From contig CADCQO010000151.1 in assembly GCA_902803585.1 (NCBI GenBank), forward strand, positions 1 through 7,706: DNA of 7,706 nucleotides. The letters run 5' to 3'. Shown here in pieces: positions 1-4,895 of this stretch. Every line of letters starts with the position of its first letter. Within the stretch, counting starts at the first letter, position 1. The position numbers and the translations under genes are program-made. Origin of the DNA: an uncultured Ruminococcus sp. (lineage in GTDB: Bacteria; Bacillota; Clostridia; Oscillospirales; Acutalibacteraceae). The notes beneath the pieces are model-generated. The model had not been told where the DNA came from. It saw nothing but the letters and a program-made list of their open reading frames with translations, and made no database searches.

Positions 1-344
1 AAGAGGACATCTACTGTGGTTTCACGACAACGGGCATACACCGTGACGACCTGTCTGTAACCATCAACGGCAGGGAAGCCCGCAGCTTCGGTTCACAGGG
101 ACAGCAGAGAAGTGCTGTTCTGGCGATGAAACTGGCAGAAGCGGCTGTTCTGGGGGAGGAAAAGGGCGAAAAACCGGTTGTGCTGCTGGACGATGTACTG
201 AGCGAGCTGGATATTGGCAGACAGCAGTACCTTCTGACGAAATTAGACGGTCTGCAGGTACTGATTACCTGCTGCGAAAAGGAAACGGAGGCAGCGAACA
301 AGGTGCATATCCGTGACGGACAAATTGATGCAGCGGAGGAGTAA
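1..344 (+). CDS. recF: DNA replication/repair protein RecF, C-terminal part (5' end outside window)
   Basis: RecF is an SMC/ABC-type ATPase that binds gapped DNA and helps RecO/RecR load RecA; it acts on the chromosome. The reading frame starts at base 3 and gives the last 113 residues of a protein that is usually about 360-370 long. Visible in order: GIHRDD (fragment residues 11-16, family form usually GPHRDD), the ABC signature SQGQQRS (31-37) followed by AVLAMKLAE, the Walker B/D-loop stretch PVVLLDDVLSELD (58-70), and a C-terminal LITCCEKE strand (87-94). These are the diagnostic RecF C-terminal motifs, all intact. The stop is TAA at 342-344. remB begins 3 nt later, and its ribosome site lies inside the last recF codons, so the two are probably translationally coupled. 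The Walker A half is not in the window and cannot be checked. Confidence 0.96.
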   Translation, partial: EDIYCGFTTTGIHRDDLSVTINGREARSFGSQGQQRSAVLAMKLAEAAVLGEEKGEKPVVLLDDVLSELDIGRQQYLLTKLDGLQVLITCCEKETEAANKVHIRDGQIDAAEE

Positions 345-347
345 ACT

Positions 348-623
348 GTGTATCTTCATTTAGGCGGTGACACTGTCATCAGAAAAGACGAGATCATCGG
401 GATTTTTGATCTGGAAAATTCTACGGTGTCCCCAAGAGCAAGAGAATTTTTGACAGAAGCAGAAAAAAACGGTAGAATAGTGAATGTATCCAGTGAGCTG
501 CCGAAATCATTTGTCGTCTGTCAGGAAAATGATACGATAAAGGTCTACATCTGTCAGCTTTTACCGGTAACGCTGATCAGGAGAGCTTCACAGATATTCA
601 GAGAAGGAGAAAGAAAGGAATGA
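348..623 (+). CDS. remB: RemB/YaaB family protein (DUF370-type extracellular matrix regulator relative)
   Basis: This is a 91-residue protein starting at GTG. The opening YLHLGGDTVIRKDEIIGIFD and the following LENSTVS closely fit the RemB/YaaB family, a small relative of RemA, the DNA-binding activator of biofilm matrix genes in Bacillus. In Bacillus the gene sits between recF and gyrB, as here. The start is supported by GGAGGA at 335-340, 7 nt upstream, embedded in the end of recF. The middle (PKSFVVCQENDTIKVYICQL, about residues 48-67) fits the second half of the fold, and the basic, charged end (RRASQIFREGERKE) is typical. Family assignment is strong from sequence plus synteny. The biochemical role of RemB itself is poorly defined, so a regulatory function is inferred from RemA. 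Confidence 0.9.
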   Translation: MYLHLGGDTVIRKDEIIGIFDLENSTVSPRAREFLTEAEKNGRIVNVSSELPKSFVVCQENDTIKVYICQLLPVTLIRRASQIFREGERKE

Positions 624-629
624 TGTCCG

Positions 630-1346
630 ATGGCAAAATCGTTAAAGCTTCCGGGTTGTCCCTATTGCCACAAGCGAATCTCTTACATAGGTTCGATGTT
701 TCTTAAGACAAAGGGTGAGTACAGCTGTTCCCGCTGCAAGTGCATTTCCAATGTGGTGATTTCACGAACAGCTTATGCCATTGCCAGTGCGGTCTGCATT
801 GCTGCCCTGCTGATTGTCGTCTTTTACACTATCGGAGGCAATCACGGCAGTTTTCTGGGCATTGCCTGTGTGCTGGCACCGTTTTTGATTTTCTATCTGG
901 TGATACCGTTTTTTGTGCGGTTAGTTCCATGCAAGGACAAATCCGCCGTGAAGAGGCTGCTGGACAGAAGTGTTTCCGAAATGCCGAATGAAGCAGCGTA
1001 TCAGGCGGCAGTCCAAAGCGAATCCAAGCCGGTGAAGCTGGACGTAGACGAAGATTTTTCCGCCAAATTCATGAGAGCGAAAAGTCATAACAGCGTTCAT
1101 CAGCAGGGAGAAGAAGAGGACGGCGGCGAAATGCCCTCTGACGGAGAATCAGAGATCAGAAACACCACGATTGCCTTTGAGATCAATCATGACGGCCTGT
1201 CAGAAGAGGAAGAATTTCCGGGTGATATGGCCGGGGATATGTTTATGGAAGAAATGCCCGCAGAAGAAACGCCCGAAGATATGTTTATGGAAGAAACGTC
1301 CGGAGATACGCCGGCAGAAGATACAGTATCCCGCAGGGAAGAATAG
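630..1346 (+). CDS. Zinc-ribbon two-helix membrane protein with acidic repeat tail (unknown function)
   Basis: I do not recognise a named family for this 238-residue protein. It starts 6 nt after remB, with AAAGGA at about 614-619 as a plausible ribosome site. The N-terminus carries a zinc-ribbon-like C-x2-C-x19-C-x2-C set (Cys10, 13, 33, 36, with an extra Cys38). Two hydrophobic segments follow at about residues 47-67 and 74-97, ending in PFFVRLVPCK. The remaining ~140 residues are hydrophilic and strongly acidic. They include EEEDGGE near 161-167 and two tandem 14-residue units beginning DMFMEE at 203 and 217. The likely topology is ribbon and tail on the same (cytoplasmic) side with a helical hairpin between. 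The next gene shares the ribbon-plus-two-helix plan, so the two are probably divergent paralogs. A sensor or scaffold role is possible but unsupported. Confidence 0.75.
   Translation: MAKSLKLPGCPYCHKRISYIGSMFLKTKGEYSCSRCKCISNVVISRTAYAIASAVCIAALLIVVFYTIGGNHGSFLGIACVLAPFLIFYLVIPFFVRLVPCKDKSAVKRLLDRSVSEMPNEAAYQAAVQSESKPVKLDVDEDFSAKFMRAKSHNSVHQQGEEEDGGEMPSDGESEIRNTTIAFEINHDGLSEEEEFPGDMAGDMFMEEMPAEETPEDMFMEETSGDTPAEDTVSRREE
1236..1319 (+). repeat. Two tandem 42-bp units encoding an acidic 14-residue repeat
   Basis: The units are 1236-1277 and 1278-1319, inside the acidic tail of the zinc-ribbon protein. Both begin with the identical 19-mer GATATGTTTATGGAAGAAA (1236-1254 and 1278-1296), then diverge. 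Translated, they are DMFMEEMPAEETPE and DMFMEETSGDTPAE. The copies are in frame, so gain or loss of one would change tail length without a frameshift. Confidence 0.85.
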
Positions 1347-1363
1347 TTTATCATGCAAGAAAA

Positions 1364-1370
1364 GAGGAGA
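1364..1370 (+). promoter_or_regulatory. Ribosome binding site that decides the start of the second zinc-ribbon gene
   Basis: GAGGAGA lies 3-10 nt ahead of the ATG at 1374 and overlaps the first codons that would be used from the alternative in-frame ATG at 1353. The earlier ATG has only a weak AGGGAA about 12 nt upstream. Starting at 1374 also places the CPYC motif right at the N-terminus, as in the upstream paralog. Confidence 0.65.
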
Positions 1371-1373
1371 TCT

Positions 1374-1673
1374 ATGTCGCCAAGCTGTCCGTATTGCCGC
1401 AGGAATTATCGCTACAAAGATACGATCAGGATCAAGGGAAAAGTACAGGTATGCAGGCACTGCAAAAAGAAGTTTGAAGTGCAAAGACGATATCAGGCCA
1501 TTCCTGTTGTCATTGCCTGTATTGTGATGACAGCGGTCAATCTGATTTGCTTTTACAGCAGCAGAAACATTGCGAAGAGTACTTTCATCATACTGACCGC
1601 AGCAGATGCGGCAGTGATATTGCTGTCGCTGCTGATTTCCCCCCTGTTTATCCGGTTTGTGAAAAAACGCTGA
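1374..1673 (+). CDS. Small zinc-ribbon two-helix membrane protein (paralog of upstream gene, unknown function)
   Basis: A 99-residue protein if started at ATG 1374; an in-frame ATG at 1353 would add seven residues (MQEKRRS) but has a poorer ribosome site. It has a C-x2-C-x18-C-x2-C ribbon (Cys5, 8, 27, 30) rich in Lys/Arg. Two hydrophobic segments follow at about 42-61 and 70-93, and it ends in PLFIRFVKKR. Aligning it by eye with the preceding gene matches the CPYC, the second Cys pair, the two helices and the PLFIRFV/PFFVRLV end, but it lacks the acidic repeat tail. Tandem duplication followed by divergence is the simplest reading. No function can be assigned; the ribbon resembles structural zinc sites seen in many unrelated proteins. 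It lies 47 nt before gyrB and is probably co-transcribed. Confidence 0.75.
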   Translation: MSPSCPYCRRNYRYKDTIRIKGKVQVCRHCKKKFEVQRRYQAIPVVIACIVMTAVNLICFYSSRNIAKSTFIILTAADAAVILLSLLISPLFIRFVKKR

Positions 1674-1704
1674 TAGACAGCGGCTGACAGACGATTTTTT
1701 GTCA

Positions 1705-1713
1705 AAAGGAGGT
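1705..1713 (+). promoter_or_regulatory. Near-perfect ribosome binding site of gyrB
   Basis: AAAGGAGGT sits 7 nt before the gyrB ATG at 1721. It is the best match to the 16S anti-Shine-Dalgarno sequence in the window and fixes the gyrB start. The gyrA site (GAGGTG, 4882-4887, 8 nt spacing) is weaker. Confidence 0.85.
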
Positions 1714-1720
1714 CGATATC

Positions 1721-3664
1721 ATGGAACCGAATGAGATCACACAGACAACGGAAAATTACGGTGCTGTGGATATACAGGTATTAGAGGGACTGGAAGCGGT
1801 TCGGAAAAGACCGGGTATGTATATCGGTTCAACCGGTCCGAGAGGACTGCACCATCTGGTATATGAAATTGTGGATAACTCGATCGATGAAGCGCTGGCA
1901 GGTTACTGCAGTAAGATAGAGGTGCATATTCTGCCGGGAGAAATTATCAGGGTCACAGACAACGGACGAGGCATACCGGTTGGTTTGCAGCCGAAACTGG
2001 GCATTCCTGCGGTAACGGTTGTTTTTACTGTACTGCATGCAGGAGGAAAATTCGGCGGCGGCGGCTATAAAGTGGCAGGCGGTCTGCATGGTGTAGGTGC
2101 GTCTGTTGTGAATGCGCTGTCGGAATGGACGGAAGTAGAGGTCTGTGACGGAACGGATATTTACCGTCAGCGTTTTGAAAGAGGAGAAACGGTCACGCCG
2201 CTGGAAAAGGTCGGCAAGGGTGACAAGACCGGTACAACCGTTACTTTCAAGGCTGACCCGCTCATTTTTACAGAAACCGATGTGTACGACTACGAGGTCA
2301 TTTCTACCAGACTAAGAGAGCAGGCTTTCCTGAATGCGGGGGTACATATCGAGCTGATTGACGAGCGCGACCCCGAAAACATCATGCAGGAGGATTTCTG
2401 CTACGAAGGCGGCGTGTCCAGCTTTGTAGAATATATCCACAAAAAAAGAGGGCTGGACGTCATTCATCCTGACATTATCTATTTTCAGGCGAAGAATGAA
2501 AACGATACCGTTTCCGCTGAAATCGCTATGCAGTACAATGACAGCTATAATGAGCTGATACTGTCCTTTGCGAACAATATCCATACCAATGACGGCGGTA
2601 CACATGAGGAAGGATTCAAGCGTTCCCTGACCCGTGTTATGAATGATTACGCCCACAAGTTCAATATCATCAAAGAGGGAGAAAAGAACCTCAGCGGTGA
2701 AGATGTCAGGGAAGGTCTGACGGTTGTGATCAGCGTCAAGGTCAAAGACGCACAGTTTGAAAGCCAGACAAAGGCAAAGCTGGGCAATACCGAAGTGAGA
2801 ACGCTGGTGGACAAGCTGGTCAGCGACAAACTGGAGCAGTATCTGGAGGAAAATCCCGTAACGGCAAAGGCCATTTTTGAAAAAGCCCTGATGGCTGCCC
2901 GCGCGAGGGATGCCGCCCGCAAAGCCAGAGATCTGGCAAGAAGGAGAACCGCAATGGAAGGCGCAGGACTGCCCGGCAAATTGGCAGACTGTCAGTCCAG
3001 AAATGTAGAGGAAACCGAAATTTACATCGTAGAGGGCGACTCCGCAGGCGGTTCTGCGAAGGGAGGCCGTGACAGACGTTTTCAGGCGATTCTGCCGTTA
3101 TGGGGCAAGATGCTGAATGTCGAAAAAGCAAGGCTTGACAGGGTATACGGCAACGACAAGCTGATGCCTGTCATTACGGCGCTGGGCTGCGGTATCGGTG
3201 ACGAAATTGATATGTCAAAGCTGCGCTACGGAAAAATCATCATCATGGCAGATGCCGATGTCGACGGTTCACATATCCGGACGCTGATGCTGACGTTCTT
3301 TTTCCGTTTCATGCGTCCCCTTATCGAAGAAGGACACATTTACATTGCACAGCCTCCGCTTTACAGAATCACCAAAGGCAAGAACGACCACTACTATGCC
3401 TATTCCGATCAGGAACGTGACAAGATCATGGCACAGCTGGGCGGAAAGTATGAAATTCAGCGTTACAAAGGTCTTGGTGAAATGGACGCCGAACAGCTGT
3501 GGGAAACGACTATGAACCCCGAAACACGCATTATGCTGCGTGTAGAGATGGAGGACGCCGCCGCCGCTGATGAAGTCTTTACCATTCTGATGGGTGACAA
3601 GGTGGAGCCGAGAAGAGAATTTATCGAGAAGAATGCCAAATATGTAGAAAATCTGGATGTATGA
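1721..3664 (+). CDS. gyrB: DNA gyrase subunit B
   Basis: This is the ATPase subunit of DNA gyrase, which with GyrA introduces negative supercoils. The 647 residues match the short Gram-positive form, without the large insertion of E. coli GyrB. The GHKL ATPase runs from the N-terminus: EIVDNSIDEA with the catalytic-base Glu49, TDNGRGIP with ATP-binding Asp80 and Arg83, the glycine-rich lid GGGGYKVAGGLHGVG (112-126), and the QTK loop (349-351). The Toprim domain shows EGDSAGG with metal-binding Glu438 and ADADVDG with Asp511, 513 and 515. RYKGLGEMD (581-589) is the conserved C-terminal motif. All catalytic residues are present, so the enzyme should be active. The position aligned with E. coli Lys447 (usually Lys or Arg) is Trp461. 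It is separated from gyrA by two accessory genes. Confidence 0.99.
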   Translation: MEPNEITQTTENYGAVDIQVLEGLEAVRKRPGMYIGSTGPRGLHHLVYEIVDNSIDEALAGYCSKIEVHILPGEIIRVTDNGRGIPVGLQPKLGIPAVTVVFTVLHAGGKFGGGGYKVAGGLHGVGASVVNALSEWTEVEVCDGTDIYRQRFERGETVTPLEKVGKGDKTGTTVTFKADPLIFTETDVYDYEVISTRLREQAFLNAGVHIELIDERDPENIMQEDFCYEGGVSSFVEYIHKKRGLDVIHPDIIYFQAKNENDTVSAEIAMQYNDSYNELILSFANNIHTNDGGTHEEGFKRSLTRVMNDYAHKFNIIKEGEKNLSGEDVREGLTVVISVKVKDAQFESQTKAKLGNTEVRTLVDKLVSDKLEQYLEENPVTAKAIFEKALMAARARDAARKARDLARRRTAMEGAGLPGKLADCQSRNVEETEIYIVEGDSAGGSAKGGRDRRFQAILPLWGKMLNVEKARLDRVYGNDKLMPVITALGCGIGDEIDMSKLRYGKIIIMADADVDGSHIRTLMLTFFFRFMRPLIEEGHIYIAQPPLYRITKGKNDHYYAYSDQERDKIMAQLGGKYEIQRYKGLGEMDAEQLWETTMNPETRIMLRVEMEDAAAADEVFTILMGDKVEPRREFIEKNAKYVENLDV

Positions 3665-3781
3665 TTCGGCTGAAAGCGGAAAATTCAAAATGACGGTCAG
3701 GCTTTGACCTGACAGGAAGGAGAGCCCCCTGCCGGCGTTCCGGGGGTAAAACTCCGGCATAAAAACAACGAAGGAGAGCAT
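3665..3781 (+). other. Structured gap after gyrB with alternative hairpins and a duplicated ribosome-site sequence
   Basis: This is the longest gap inside the gene train (117 nt). GTCAGG/CCTGAC (3696-3701/3708-3713) forms one hairpin. Downstream, CCCCC/GGGGG (3725-3729/3742-3746) competes with TGCCGG/CCGGCA (3730-3735/3754-3759) and with a small CCGG/CCGG fold (3732-3735/3740-3743). The 10-mer GAAGGAGAGC occurs twice, at 3716-3725 and 3770-3779. Only the second copy precedes a start codon (ATG 3782). No hairpin is followed by a T run, so a factor-independent terminator is not supported, and no convincing -35/-10 pair was seen. It may be an RNA processing or translation-control region, but this is inference. 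Confidence 0.5.
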
Positions 3782-4405
3782 ATGAAAGACATAGATGACA
3801 ACATACGGGACAGTATGGACGAGGAAGATGACAGTATACATAAGGATAATCCGGAATGGGACGGTTCGGAATCGGAACTGGTAGCCGATGACGATGCAGA
3901 AAGCTATGAAATCCCCGAAACAGGCATCAAGATTTCTTATGTGATGACAAGAAAAGAGATGGTGGAATGCCTGTACCACACTGATATGTACAAGACGAAA
4001 GGGGCAAGAGCTATTTTTGCTTCTGTGGTGTTCGGCATATCCTTCTTTGTGATGATGTTACAGCGTCAGCCAAGCAGCATGTTTTTCTGTATTTTCTGCC
4101 TTGTGATGATCGTAATGGTGTGGCTGGTGCCGTATCTGCACATACAGAGTCTGGCTAAGGTCATGGCAAACGGGAAGGCCATTGTAGCAGAGGTCTACCC
4201 TGACCATATCGATATCGGCAGCGGCAGCGGTGCGTGGAGCATCGAACTGGACGGAAGCTGTGTGCTGATGGAGTTTGACAATATATTCATGATCTGTCTT
4301 CCGGACGGCAGAAATTTCGCCATACCGGAGAGGGTCATTGAGCCGGAAATTTACAATGAATTCAAGGCCATTCTGATTGCAGGCACGAAGCCGAAGGAAA
4401 AATGA
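3782..4405 (+). CDS. YcxB-like two-helix membrane protein
   Basis: A 207-residue protein starting 2 nt after GAAGGAGAGCAT. An acidic, disordered-looking N-terminus (about 1-45, many Asp/Glu) precedes an ISYVMTRKEMVECLYH segment (51-66), then two hydrophobic helices at about 76-93 and 99-118. The C-terminal part has YPDHIDIGSGSGAWSIEL (139-156), DNIFMICLPDGRNFAIPERV (166-185): a predicted beta-rich, PH-like soluble domain. This order (short basic/acidic lead, helical hairpin, then a strand pattern ending in a 'FxIPxRxx' motif) fits the YcxB-like family, which is widespread in Firmicutes and of unknown function. The long acidic N-terminal extension is not usual for the family as I know it. The thioesterase gene begins 18 nt later. 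Family call is moderate; no role is proposed. Confidence 0.78.
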   Translation: MKDIDDNIRDSMDEEDDSIHKDNPEWDGSESELVADDDAESYEIPETGIKISYVMTRKEMVECLYHTDMYKTKGARAIFASVVFGISFFVMMLQRQPSSMFFCIFCLVMIVMVWLVPYLHIQSLAKVMANGKAIVAEVYPDHIDIGSGSGAWSIELDGSCVLMEFDNIFMICLPDGRNFAIPERVIEPEIYNEFKAILIAGTKPKEK

Positions 4406-4423
4406 GCCGGAGGAGACAGCTTT

Positions 4424-4843
4424 ATGAAATGCGAAACACATATTACTGCCCGTTATGCCGAAACAGACCAGATGGGGATCATACATCATTCTGTCTATCC
4501 TGTATGGTTTGAAGCTGCCAGAACGGATCTTATCAAGTATGCGGGTATTACCTATACACAATTTGAACAGCAGGGACTGATGCTGCCGCTGGCAGAACTG
4601 ACCTGTAAGTATTACCGTCCGGTCCGGTATGAGGACGAGGTTATCATTGAAAGCGACCTTATCCGGCTGCACCATGCAAAGCTCGTTTTCCGTTATCGGG
4701 TGATGCTGAACGGCGAGCTGATGGCGGAGGGAACGACAACTCACGGCGTTGTAAGCAGGGAAACCTTCCGTCCTGTCAGTCTGAAAAAGGTCATGCCGGA
4801 TTTCTATGCCGCATTGCAGGAAGCTGTGGCGGATAACTTATGA
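4424..4843 (+). CDS. Acyl-CoA thioesterase, YbgC/4-hydroxybenzoyl-CoA thioesterase family (hotdog fold)
   Basis: A 139-residue single hotdog domain, the usual length for the family. The signature is near the N-terminus: RYAETDQMGIIHHSVYPVWF (10-29), with the probable catalytic Asp15 in the ETDxxG motif, followed by Glu30 in the FEAARTDLI helix. The strands LTCKYYRPVRYEDEVIIES (about 59-77) and KLVFRYRVML complete the sheet pattern. Such enzymes hydrolyse acyl-CoA or acyl-ACP thioesters in the cytoplasm; the substrate cannot be told from sequence. The start is supported by GGAGGAG at 4409-4415, 8 nt before the ATG. It lies between the YcxB-like gene and gyrA and shares no obvious pathway with them. 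Confidence 0.9.
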   Translation: MKCETHITARYAETDQMGIIHHSVYPVWFEAARTDLIKYAGITYTQFEQQGLMLPLAELTCKYYRPVRYEDEVIIESDLIRLHHAKLVFRYRVMLNGELMAEGTTTHGVVSRETFRPVSLKKVMPDFYAALQEAVADNL

Positions 4844-4853
4844 ATCATGCTGC

Positions 4854-4879
4854 TTTCTTTGCGTGGGAATCAAAAGAAA
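4854..4879 (+). other. Weak hairpin just upstream of the gyrA ribosome site
   Basis: TTTCTTTG (4854-4861) can pair with CAAAAGAAA (4871-4879) with one bulged base, around the loop CGTGGGAAT. It is A/T-rich and ends 2 nt before the gyrA ribosome site region. It is probably too weak to matter and could be chance. Confidence 0.25.
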
Positions 4880-4895
4880 ACGAGGTGCTTAAACA

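Noticed and set aside
1353..1373. ATG at 1353 as the start of the second zinc-ribbon gene
   Set aside because: Its ribosome site is weak, while the ATG at 1374 is preceded by GAGGAGA and matches the paralog's N-terminus. It remains possible.
1171..1527. A 118-codon + strand frame spanning the end of the first zinc-ribbon gene and the start of the second
   Set aside because: It is a Lys/Arg/Cys-rich shadow in the alternative frame of two better-supported genes, with no ribosome site or family resemblance.
1685..1704. TGACA/TGTCA inverted repeat ahead of gyrB as a terminator or operator
   Set aside because: Only 5 bp with a 10-nt loop; the T run is in the loop rather than after the stem.
3704..3765. 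Promoter for the YcxB-like gene (TTGACC as -35)
   Set aside because: No acceptable -10 box lies 16-18 nt downstream, as that stretch is G+C-rich.
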